A stretch of DNA of 64,000 nt, taken from positions 1,922,001-1,986,000 of the forward strand of contig JAJHTX010000009.1 of NCBI GenBank assembly GCA_032164295.1, written 5' to 3'. The notes under the pieces were generated by a model that saw only the letters and a program-made list of their open reading frames with translations, searched no databases and had not been told where the DNA came from. Source of the stretch: Inonotus obliquus (taxonomy: Eukaryota > Basidiomycota > Agaricomycetes > Hymenochaetales > Hymenochaetaceae). Both the position numbers and the translations under genes were made by a program. Of this stretch, positions 1 to 9,557 are shown one piece after another (within the stretch, counting starts at the first letter, position 1; each line of letters opens with the position of its first letter).

Positions 1-1929
1 TCTTGAGAGAAGGTCGGCTTTCGTCATCTGAGATCTCGGTTTATGGAAGAGCTTAAAGTCATATTCCGCTAGCTCTGTGACCTATTGTGCTTGGCAATAA
101 TTTAACTTCTGGGGCTTTTTGAAGTACTGGAGGTTAAGGTGATCTGTCCAGATTTCAAATGTTTGTCATGCTTCTAAGAGGTATTGTCGCCACTCATTAA
201 GAGAATCCATGATCGCTAGCAACTCCTTGTTGTAGATTTCATAGCTACACTCTGTTGTGTTAAGCGATCATGATCTGAAGGCAATAGGTCATCATTTTTC
301 ATTGATTCTCTGTGAGAGTATAGCACCATTGGCAAAGTTGGACAAGTTGCATTTGATACGAAACTAATCATCATCTGTAGGAACTGCCAGTACGGGCTGT
401 TCGGATATCCGTTGCTTGAGACGATCAAAGACCTCGACTTGCTCGGTTCTCCATTGCCATTCTACCTTTCCTGTTAGTGCATGTAGTGGTTTGGCAACGT
501 GACTGAAGCCTAGGATAAAGCAGCAGTAGTAGTTGCAGAACCCTAAGAATTGTTGTAATTTGTGTTTATTCTTGAGTTGCGGCCAATCTCTGATAGCGGC
601 TACCTTCGCTGGGTCCATTCTAACCTCTCCGTTTCCTACAATATGTCCTAAATACTCCACATTTAGTTGTGCAAATGAGCATTTTTCCGGCTTTAGACAG
701 AGTTTGTGTGTTTGAAGTACTTCTAGGACTTGTCGCACTAGCTGATCATAATGAGCCTGCGTTTGCGCAAAGATGAGAATATTGTCTAGGTATACGATAA
801 TGTGTCCATCATCGATGAGGTCCTTAAGTATTTCGTTCATGAAGCCTTGAAATGTTGCTGGGGAGTTGGTTAAACCAAAGAACATCACAGTAGGTTCGAA
901 TAGACTACGGTTGGTACAGAATGCTGCCTTCCACTCATCACCCTCCTTTATCCTGATATTATTGTACCTCCATCAGACATCTAGCTTTGTAAAGTATTTT
1001 GCCTACTTTGTTTTATCAATGAGCTCTTGGATAAGAGGCAACAGGTATTTGTTTTTGATTGTGCCTTCATTGAGCCGTCGATAATTCTGAACAGGGCGAA
1101 GCTTGCCATCCTTTTTCTTGACAAAGAAGAAGGAGGAAGCTATAGGAGATTTGAAGGGGTGAATGCGACTAGTACGGAGATTTTCTTTGAGGAATTAATC
1201 TAATGCCTCTTGTTCCTTAAGACTGAGAGGATAGATCTTGCAATCGGAGGGTTGGAATCCTGGTGTAAGTTCGGTTGTGTGATCTCAGGGGTGATGTTCA
1301 GGGAGGTGTTCAAATTCCTTTTCACTGAATACATCTGCGTACTCCTTCACAAAGTCAGGCACTGCCTGTACTGCAAGTTTGCATATTTGCATCTATTTGC
1401 CTAAGGGTTGGTTTGCCTTAATATAGCCATCACAGTCAAAGTAGAACAGTCGATTGTCATTTCCATCCATCTACTGTTCCCATTCCTCTTCCTCTTCATC
1501 TGGTTTGTCTTCCATATTGCCAACCTTCGGTATATATCCATAGTCTTCAGGACAGCGGGTGAATGCAATCTTCCCTGTAGTTCAGTCTATACTGGGATTG
1601 TGACGACATAGCCATTTGTGTTCTATGAAGAGGTGGGTGTCTCCCAGCTCCGTAACCACCAACTCTATTACTTCGGAGTGGTCTCGCACTGTCATTCGAA
1701 GCTCTACACATTCAGTTACTGCGCTATTAGCATTTGGTTTTCTATCTGCATTATAAACGGGGAGCAGAATGGGTAGTTTCTTGGTGGGAATGTTATTGGC
1801 TTCTACGATTGTTTGACTAATGCAAGAGCCCATGCAACCACTGTCTAGTAAAGCTGTAACCTTCCATTTCCATAGGTTATCTAAGTGTTGCAGTGTGACT
1901 GGTAACGTGAGTTGTGATGATCTGATCTT
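1..1929 (-). pseudogene. Pol remnant of element 1: protease, reverse transcriptase, RNase H
   Basis: Going down from 1929, the protease shows the retropepsin active-site motif ALLDSGC (about 1830-1860). Next come the finger and palm regions of reverse transcriptase, with FGLTNSPATFQ near 870-890. The catalytic box reads YLDN near 790 instead of YLDD. The connection and RNase H start follows, with ELLAIMD near 210-230, and runs to base 1. In-frame stops break it, for example the change of a conserved Arg in the DVRW motif to TGA near 980. The YLDN change removes one of the two essential aspartates, so polymerase activity is not expected even where the frame is open. It reads in continuity with the Gag region once the insert at 1934-3253 is discounted. 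Confidence 0.87.
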
Positions 1930-1933
1930 GCGC

Positions 1934-3253
1934 TGAAGAGAACTACGTGCGGCTGAGCTCGGTATCGAGCCCGGTATCTCATTCTACACTTATCCCATGC
2001 TACGGTACTGTCCCATCTACACCTTCCAGTATCCACCAGCACACCTAGAGAAACTGCCGGTCCCATTTCTCGAAGTACCGAACGCCGAGAGTACCGGTAC
2101 CGAGCGCCAAGAAATCCGGTACCGAGAATACCGAGAGTACCGAGTGCCGAGAAACCCGGTACCGAGACAATTTGGCAATTCGACATGCTCTCATGACATG
2201 GATCAGATGTCTTCCTCTCTGGTATTCGTTCCTGATGGTTGGACTATGCATGCCGGTTCTTTGGGGAAGCTCAGGGTCAGTATCTGTTAAGGTTTTCAGG
2301 TCCGGTACCACCAGAAACGTGTCGGTATCAATCAGCAGGGGCGCAGATCTCTTGTCCTGAGGACTTTTCATCCAGGGGTACTATATGCTACGTTTTTATT
2401 GGTATCTTGTCCTCCCTAACCCTTTCTTGTTGTCCCCCTGATGGCGCTGCAATGTTCACTTTCATTGTTACATTTTTCTTCAGACTTTTCTTTGTTTTGA
2501 TCTTCCTTTCTACTTTCTCCTTTTGGATTTATGAGCTAACTACGGTACAGTAGTATAAATATCTCCTCCTGTACGTAGTAGCTCTCCAGGTAATCTTAGG
2601 AGCTAGCCTCTAGCGTGAGGGCTCGGGTTTCCTCACCCCCTTCTCAGTACTGTCTCAGTCTCCTCTCAAGCTTCGTCCCAGTCTCATCCCAGTTCCGTCT
2701 CAAGTGAACCTTCAGAGTTAGCCTCCCGTGTGAGGGCTCAGGTTTGCTTCCCAGTCCAGTCGACACCTTCATCCACCAGTCTCTCCCATTCAGTTTCTTG
2801 CTATACCACCCCGTGCCAGTTGTTTTCTTGCAGTACCGACGTGTACCGACGTTTTTCCCACGGTACTGACATTTTGTTATCCTTTGTATTCTGCACGTCA
2901 TCCTTTTGTTTTTGTACTGACCCTTTTGTTTGACAACATACCTTCACGTACCGACCCCTTTGTTTCTGTACCGACCTGTACCGAGGTTTTTCCCACGGTA
3001 TTAGACTATTGTTTTGCTACGTTCTCTCTCATACCGACCTGTACCGAAGTTTTTCCCACGTTCTAAACTGTCCTTTTCATACCAGAATCACATACTCTTC
3101 GCTTTCGGTCTATTCATTAACTCCCCCCTTTCATAGACAACAAGTACCGTGACAGTACTGGTTAAGTACCGGCACGTATTAGCCCTCCCCCACTTAAAAC
3201 CATACACCCCTCGTCTCGGTACCTCCGGTACCGGACGCGATCTCGCACATTTA
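1934..3253 (+). mobile_element. 1.32 kb LTR-like element, copy A, with 4 bp target duplication GCGC
   Basis: The 1320 bp element begins TGAAGAGAAC and ends GCACATTTA. It is flanked by GCGC at 1930-1933 and 3254-3257. A second copy of 1319 bp lies inverted at 13699-15017 with the same ends. There are no clear terminal inverted repeats. The TG start, a TATA box (TATAAATA near 2552-2559) and the lack of any transposase fit a solo LTR or a short non-autonomous LTR element, although the 3' end is TA rather than CA. It is rich in GGTACCGA-type units (2080-2165 and 2840-3065). It interrupts element 1; joining the flanks at one GCGC gives an open frame between Gag and protease. A 104-codon open frame (2239-2553) also occurs in copy B, but most differences there change the residue, so I do not treat it as a gene. 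Confidence 0.87.
2840..3065 (+). repeat. Spaced iterated units inside 1.32 kb element, copy A
   Basis: A unit of the form TACCGACCTGTACCGA followed by (A/G)GTTTTTCCCACG recurs three times, near 2838-2868, 2967-3000 and 3031-3062. Intervening sequence contains CCCTTTTGTTT-type stretches. The same units are present in the inverted copy near 13880-14120. They lie downstream of the putative TATA box. They could be protein-binding iterons or just internal duplication. Confidence 0.6.
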
Positions 3254-3257
3254 GCGC

Positions 3258-5419
3258 ACAAAGCATTTGGGTCCCTTTTGACTTTTTATGGCTGTAAGAG
3301 CTTCTTCTCTTAGTAGCTTATTGATAGAGGCAATTAGCTCTTCTGTAATTTCAGTTCGTCAGCCAGAAGGGGTCCATCCTCGCAATACTAACAAGGCGTG
3401 ACTAGTTTTATCTTCTTTCAAACGCTTTACCACCCATGCTGCAGTATGAGGGATTAGAAGGTCTTGGAGGCTTCTTTTGGGGCAAGTTTTCTTGTATGTG
3501 GGTTTTTTGTTCTCCTCTGGCACTGAGAAGCGAGAAAAGAGAGAAGGAGTCAAAGAAATATAATCAAGAGAGACGTTTGTGTTTGAGTGTAGTTTTTCTT
3601 TATTAATATTTTTATTAGAAGAAAGATCAAAAGAGAAGTTATAGAAGTATTCTACAAGAGGATGTTTTTCTAATTCTAATTTTGCGATTTTTTGTAAGTT
3701 TTGTGAGGGGTTTTTGTGTAAGTTACATGGATCGTCTACTGGGTCATCGCATATCAAAAGAGTCTATAGAAAAGGTGCCAGATTCGAAATATTCTTCATC
3801 TCCAGCGCATACCACATTCATGCCTGAGAAGTAACAAAATCCTGTTCTTCGATCGGTTCTTTGGCTATTTCTTCCAATGCTACCTCCAATTCTTCTTTGG
3901 CTATTTTCTTGGCCTGACGCATGCGATCACACTCTGCTGCCCACTCCTGGAATTCTGTAGGCTCCATCTTCTGAAAGATCTCCTATATCTTCACTGACTG
4001 TTTTGGGCAGAACCTGGCTATGTGTCCTGGTTGATGACAGAAATAGCATTTGTTACTGCGGTTTGCTCTATCCATAGTGATCTGCATAGGTTGTCCACGT
4101 CCTCCATACGTGACTTTAGTTGCATCTCGTCTTTCTGCTGCCTGCAGAGGTGGACCTGAAGGAGGACAATACTGAGAAGCAGGCGGTGTGGGGTTTGTGC
4201 GTTGCTGAGGCTGAGGACGACAAGGAAGAGTTTTAAGGACATCACTTCATTCTGCCATGTTATAGCGTATCTGACACTCTGTGTTATTGGCTTGTGAGAT
4301 CGCATTCTTCCAGTCATCATAAGTCATAGAAAACATGCGAGCCGCAGTTTGATACACTTCTAGAAGGACACCTCATTGCAGAAGATGGATTACTACAGTA
4401 TCATATGCATTCCCAGCTAGACCAGCATCGATACAGAGCATTTCAAAGTGAGAGAAGAAGTTTCGAGCTACTTCATCTTTCTTCTGACAGCAGGCTTGTA
4501 GTAGCTCCCAGGCTTTCTTTGACTTGTTCTGGTCTTTGAAGGTGGCATCAAGTAGCACCAGAAACTGTACAAAAGTTTCCCCTATTACTATCAATCCAGC
4601 CGGGGTTGTTCGTTGCGCCATGAAGCTCCTTGCCCAGGTAGCTGCTTCTACACATTTCATATACGACAGGATGAAGAACATCTTGCTCTCATTGTTGGGA
4701 AATTTTCCTTGTTCCCCTTGCATGTATACTGCACAGGAATGACGAAAATCTTCATACTCGCTTACCAGCCCTGAAAACTCTATGGGCTTGGCAAGGGTAG
4801 ACTTGGTGGACATTGCCGGTTAGTGCGGGGCCTGAGGTTGTGGCATTACTTGTGCTACTCCTATCGCCACTGCCTGTGAGCTTGCCTGAATGACAGTTAA
4901 GATTGCATTCTATTGGTCAGGAGTGAATCCTCTAGAGGGAGGTGGCATTGGCGGTCGTGGTGGTGGTAGTGGTGGTTGAGGAGTAGAGGGTCTAGGTGGC
5001 AGTGCAAGCGCCGCAAATTGCGGAATGGGTAACACTGGTCGTGATATTTCTTCATCAGTGGACCACTCTTCCTCTGCAAGATTAATGGCAAGGGTTTTTT
5101 GATGTTTGGATACGATCGAGGTGGAGTAGGATCTAGCCCATCTAAGATCAGCAATACGTGTGACTGGAAGTAGAGTATTGGTGTGTGGGCATTTTCGGGG
5201 TTGATCAGGTGATGAATTTCGTTTTCTTCTACAGATGAGCCTTCGTCGGTACCTTCTTCGCCTGCTTGTGTATGATGTAAGCTTGGCCAGTCCTTTAGTC
5301 TTCCTGCGGTAGATCGATAACGGGAGGATACGGAGGAGGTGGTTGGACTGGGACAGGTTCTGGAGTTGCTCGGCGACGAAAGCGACATAGCATGAGTTCT
5401 TCCGATATGACAATAACAA
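3258..5419 (-). pseudogene. Gag remnant of element 1, plus Gag-protease linker
   Basis: The minus-strand frame starts near 5419 with a basic segment and a strongly proline-rich stretch (about 4915-5040). A retroviral-type Gag core follows (about 4373-4813, containing KPIEFSG and SEYEDFRHS). Then comes a CX2CX4HX4C zinc knuckle, CYFCHQPGHIARFC (about 4015-4060), and a linker to 3258. Stops occur after DQ near 4914, after APH near 4822, at 4373, at 4250 and near 3980. Each is explained by CAG, CAA or CGA mutating to TAG, TAA or TGA. The protein would package element RNA. The exact start codon is uncertain. Confidence 0.8.
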
Positions 5420-5534
5420 TTCGGAAGATCCACATGTATGCTACAACCGTTAATACCTGATTAATCTACACACGATCTGTCTCCCAGTTTCACACACGCC
5501 TTTTGTGAGCCTAGAGAGTGATCTTCAGTGCCAG

Positions 5535-5591
5535 TTTGGCCTAAGGGTAACGGACGTTGGCGACTACCAGACTGCAGGTTAACACTACCTG
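5535..5591 (+). other. tRNA-like fragment (possible SINE head or tRNA relic)
   Basis: An A-box-like block TGGCCTAAGGGTAACGG starts at 5537. Forty bases on there is a perfect 5 bp T-arm-like stem, CAGGT (5575-5579) and ACCTG (5587-5591), with a 7-base loop. The anticodon arm pairs poorly and I find no acceptor stem, so it is not a working tRNA. It may be coincidence. Confidence 0.3.
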
Positions 5592-6644
5592 TCGCTAAGG
5601 AATGAGATAGAGCATACTTAGAGGAACAATGATTCACCCAGCTTTCTGTAAGACACTGCTGGTCTGTTGAATCTCACAATCCCCATCAGGCAGCGCTAAC
5701 TGAGAGAGGTGTTTTGTCAACCAGTGAACAAGGCCAGATGCAATACTTCACAGTGAGATAGGAAAGGCTAGGTAGACATTGGTAACTACTATACAAAGTC
5801 TTTAACAGCAACAGCAGAGGTGGCAGGGGTAGGAGTCCGTTGTTCGACGATACGACACGAGGTAAGAATAAAAGTAAAGGTAATGACAAGTAAAGGGATA
5901 GAGCAACAAGAATAACTTTAACCTTATATCAGCAACAGCTAACAGCACTAGTTTACTGCTGGGCTATGCCTTTACTCAATCGCAGCAAAGAGAGTAGTAG
6001 TGAAGAGAATAAATTAGGCTGCTGCTAACCGAAGGTTAGATTAGGTTAAAGCTAGGGTACAGGGGAGTACTACAAGCTACTTGTATACCCTACAGTGCAG
6101 CTGTGCAACAGCTACTATTACTAAGCTAATAATCTAGAAGGTTCTGGATCAGGTGACTAGTTACTAGGGGATAATGACAAATAAGGAGTGCATGTAATTA
6201 GAAGGTCAGGTGATGGGAAAATAAGAGAAAAGAAAAGAAAAGAAAAATTAAATACGAGTCCATGACAATAGTAAGTTATTAATAGTACAATAATACTAAT
6301 ACTGTACTATCAATATGGTAAACTGCGCAATTGGTTATAAGCTAATCATCAAGACTTGAGTGAAATATGGAGATGACATTTTGTCTGCTTTGTAATGGTG
6401 ACTGACAATCCCCTATTGATGCAAGTTGACAATTTTTTTAATCGAAGTTTGTAAAATTTCTATGTATGGATAATAGTGTCGATCTGTATTTACCACTTTC
6501 CTTCCTTCATGTCTATTACACTCTGAATGACAAGTGACAGCCCATTTCATCGTGAAAATATAAGAAATGCACACCAGTTATGCAATTAAGACACAAGACA
6601 AAATTTACAAGTGACGGAAATAAAAAAATGAGGTATATTTATAT

Positions 6645-6685
6645 CTGCATATTGTGGTTGGATAGAGTTTGACCACAATATGCAG
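6645..6685. repeat. Perfect 14 bp inverted repeat (hairpin)
   Basis: The arms CTGCATATTGTGGT (6645-6658) and ACCACAATATGCAG (6672-6685) are exact reverse complements around a 13-base spacer. It lies directly beyond the apparent 3' stop of the coiled-coil gene on the minus strand, so it could be an RNA 3' structure or an element end. Confidence 0.8.
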
Positions 6686-6689
6686 AGTA

Positions 6690-8056
6690 TCAGTCTAATA
6701 CTTTGACTAGCTCTGTCACTCTACTGTCCCTTGTACTATCAATTTCACTTTTTGAAGGTACATTAAGTATATTTCCATCCAATTCCCTCAACTTATCCAA
6801 CTAATCCTTTAGTTCAGGTGATTTTAGTTTGTGTACCATGGTCAAATCCATTTGGACGACTGTGTCTCAGAGCCGTTGCTCACAGGCGGACTTTAGCTGG
6901 GCTGTTTATTGAGTTTTTTTCATTCTCACTTTGGTTTCCTTCTCACACACATTATTGACTTCTCGCTGGCACCTTCTATCAAGTCCCATCATGTCTTCTT
7001 TGTGTGCACATTTTTGCAGGAAGGCTTGGTGTTCCTCCCTGGTGAGCACCTTCTTAATAAAATTCTCCGTCCCATTCCTCCTATATCTAAATAATGAATT
7101 GAATAGTCTGATCAAACCATTTGAATTGCGGCGCAAAAACACTCTTAATGTGCTGAGTGCACCCTTATTTGCATCATTTGTCACTGGCATCCATGCCAGT
7201 CGACGTTCTTCTTCAGTGAGTCCATCAATTTTCCCATTTTCATTGAATTCTGATGAGAATCATTCTCAGATAGCCAAGGCTCCTATAAGAAAGGCCTTGA
7301 ATACCTCCCTTAGCTTTGAGAGCCATTTCTCAGCAATGAGTCTGTTAATTGCTTTGATTGTATCAGGGTGATTCCAGGTCTCATTTCTGTCCAGAGTTGC
7401 CTCTTGAGAGCCGGACTTGGCTGAAAGAATTACATCAGGTGAGTTGATCAGCTTGCTAATGTGTGACTTGACTTTGCACAATAGGGGTCCGAGGTCAAGG
7501 GTGTTTACATTTTCGAGCCTGAGGCTGCAGATGGCAGAAATGAAAGGTATTGACACTGCCTCACAATACAACGCAAGGTATACCATTTCAGTGAGTGTAG
7601 GTGGGTCATTTAAGCCTTCATTGACATTTTCTTCCAGATGGTTGAGATCCAGCCACTCCTTCAAGCATCGAATACAGCGCATATACTTACAATAAAAATC
7701 TAGCTGAGCCAGGACCTTCACTGCAGCATCAAGATGTAACAAATAGCGTATATTTGAGGTATATGGAAATGTGATAGGGGTTCTGAGCTTGCGTTCAGCA
7801 TGATCTCGAAATGTGTGATGTTGACCTGTAATTTGAACATGCGAGACTCGAATAAGTACCTATAGATCCTAGCTGAGTATAGTCTCACCTTTCTTATCAT
7901 CCTTATAGTTGAGCAAGGCTCTCATAAGGCTTGTGAGTTTCACTGCACCTGCCTTTGAAACTTTGTGGGCTTGTTTCTCAGCCGGGGTCTCTGTTCTAGG
8001 TTTCTAGTCATCATCGTCATCTGAGTCTTCAATCTCTGCAAGTTGGAGGACAGTAG
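6690..8056 (-). pseudogene. Coiled-coil, transposase-like multi-copy gene, 3' fragment
   Basis: This is the C-terminal part of a minus-strand gene whose 5' parts lie at 15022-16770 and 13556-13694. Motifs in order are AVKLTSL...NYKDDKKG near 7890-7950, a GT-AG intron, FPYTSNIRY near 7750, and EENVNEGLNDPPTLTEMVYLALY near 7570-7640. Then come a charged helical segment (6906-7190) and a short SAP-like tail (LKDxLDKLRELDGN near 6760-6810), ending at TGA 6690-6692. I recall this motif series from large, multi-copy, unnamed proteins of Agaricomycetes but cannot give a family name. It is broken by a TAG near 8009 after a run of five Asp, by frame breaks near 7190-7266, and by further stops. Function is unknown; a transposase-like role is an inference from copy number and motifs in the middle of the protein. 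Confidence 0.65.
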
Positions 8057-8061
8057 CATTG

Positions 8062-8301
8062 TGTAATCCCCCATTACATCATAATACCTTTGAATCTTGC
8101 GTCACAACCACTTGCGTCATTTCTTACACCTGATTGTGATTTTCCATTTCTAGAATTACATATAAGATACGCGTTCTGGGACACGGAGAAGCAACTCTCT
8201 CGTACCCTGCGAATCATCCCTTCCTGCACTCTTCCCTTACATAGTCAATTCAGTTACCATAGTTCCTGCCCGTTCTGCTCTGAGTGTGACCGCTGGTTTC
8301 A
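8062..8301 (+). repeat. Left LTR of element 2
   Basis: A 240 bp direct repeat of 13311-13550, bounded TG...CA and preceded by the target duplication CATTG. Confidence 0.95.
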
Positions 8302-8584
8302 CTTTTTTTTGAACGTTGTACGGAACAAAAACATAGCGGTGCTGTGCCACCGCAGCTTCACCCCTATACCCAGAACCCAGAACTCCCTGCCCTGAGACAA
8401 CCACGTCCTGAAACCACCCTTCTATTGGCTGCTGTTACTCTGCTCCTAGGCGTCGCTCCCTCCAGATCCGCTCTGCTCTCTGCTCCTGCTTAAAAGAACC
8501 AGCTCAAGCTCAGCAAATTATAGACAAACAAGTTGGTACCCCCCAGAATGCTCCCAAGCTCTTAAACACCTCCTTTCAACCAGT

Positions 8585-9557
8585 ATGCCTCGTCCACAAG
8601 CTCAATTTCGCGATTTTAAACCCAACACGACTCCCATTGTTACAGATGGCCGGATGACGCCTAAAATGGTTGCTGAGTACACTAGGTACTGTCGTGCTTT
8701 CTTTGCACAAAAAGACATTCCTGCAGAGTCACAGGTCAAGGCCATCATACATGGGCTAGGCCTATCGAAGTTCAGAACTGGTATTCCGGACAGGCCGACT
8801 GGATCGAGGACCTGTCGTTTGAGGACTTCATAGCACACCTCAAGAACATTGTACTAGATCACAACTGGTAAGTATAGGTCTGCATCAAGATCGAGAACTT
8901 ATACTAGGACGGTAAAAAGGCCAATGAATTCTACTTTGACATTCTAGCAAAAAATCAGCTACTCGCCAATACCACGTTTGTTTTGATGAAGCCTCAGATG
9001 CATTTTCTCATCACGGCACGCCTCGACGAAGATGTCAAATTGTTATGTAATGACCCGGCCATCATGGGCATTGAAGATTTCAATTGATGGCTTGTAGCCT
9101 TGTTCGAGGCGGATGACTGAGCCCGAACCCAACAACAGATCGTTGTCAACGTGTTACGCAGTGAGAACAATAGTCATAGGCACCCATTCGGGTCAGCCCC
9201 AGCGACATTGACAAACAAAAGTGGCAACCCCGTTCAACAGACCTATCAGCCCCACCAGAAACCCACAAGTTCCGGTGTACCCACTGTACGTCTCTCCGCA
9301 AATGACCGAGCACTGTTGGACTGCCACAACGGCTGCTATAAGTGTAAGTATCTTTATGCCAATCACATGGCCCGTAACTGCTGCGTACCTCCGTCGGCTT
9401 CCAACAAGGCTCCTCTAATGGAAAGCGAAGGACTTCGCTTGCATCCTAAGCACTTGCCTCCGCTGCCTCCCCTGACCCATGCCCACTCAGCGCCGGTAGC
9501 GTCCATCCATACCACTTTTACAGCGCCTGGGTGGCTCGATCAAGTCCCAGAATAGGC
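8585..9557 (+). pseudogene. Gag of element 2 (frameshifted, nonsense-mutated)
   Basis: It begins with ATG at 8585 (MPRPQAQFRDFK). A frameshift near 8765-8785 moves coding into the frame reading QNWYSGQADWIEDLSF. The zinc knuckle CYKCKYLYANHMARNC (CX2CX6HX4C) lies near 9335-9385. In-frame stops occur near 8869, 8875, 8914, 9085 and 9118, and TAG at 9553-9555. All are one C-to-T step from Gln or Arg codons. Gag appears fused in frame to Pol, as is usual in single-ORF chromoviruses. Confidence 0.85.

Larger units (their letters stand above)
1..5419 (-). mobile_element. Decayed Ty3/gypsy LTR retrotransposon (element 1), partial
   Basis: Read on the minus strand, this stretch gives, in order, a proline-rich Gag with a zinc knuckle, an aspartic protease, reverse transcriptase and RNase H, which is the Ty3/gypsy order. 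The RNase H runs off base 1, so integrase and the 3' LTR lie outside the window. I could not find the 5' LTR in the bases above 5420. The element is inactive: in-frame stops are scattered through gag and pol, nearly all explained by C-to-T or G-to-A changes. A 1.32 kb element is inserted at 1934-3253, between Gag and protease. I identified it by domain motifs; family-level classification would need a search. Confidence 0.9.
5420..6689. other. Intergenic stretch between element 1 and the coiled-coil gene
   Basis: I see no convincing protein-coding gene here. It includes a tRNA-like segment (5535-5591), an A/G-rich simple run with AAAAG units near 6220-6250, AT-rich sequence around 6280-6640, and a hairpin at 6645-6685. 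It should hold the 5' LTR of element 1 if that survives, but I cannot delimit one. Confidence 0.6.

Noticed and set aside
1934..3253. 1.32 kb element as a DNA transposon with terminal inverted repeats
   Set aside because: The ends TGAAGAGAAC and TAAATGTGCG (reverse complement of the 3' end) do not match beyond a few bases, and no transposase is present.
4897..5433. 178-codon minus-strand open frame rich in His, Pro and Ser
   Set aside because: It overlaps the proline-rich Gag N-terminus of element 1 in another frame; only the Gag frame runs on into the zinc-knuckle region.
8302..8340. tRNA primer-binding site after the left LTR of element 2
   Set aside because: The sequence starts with a T run and has no TGG followed by a recognisable tRNA 3' end; self-priming is possible but not shown.
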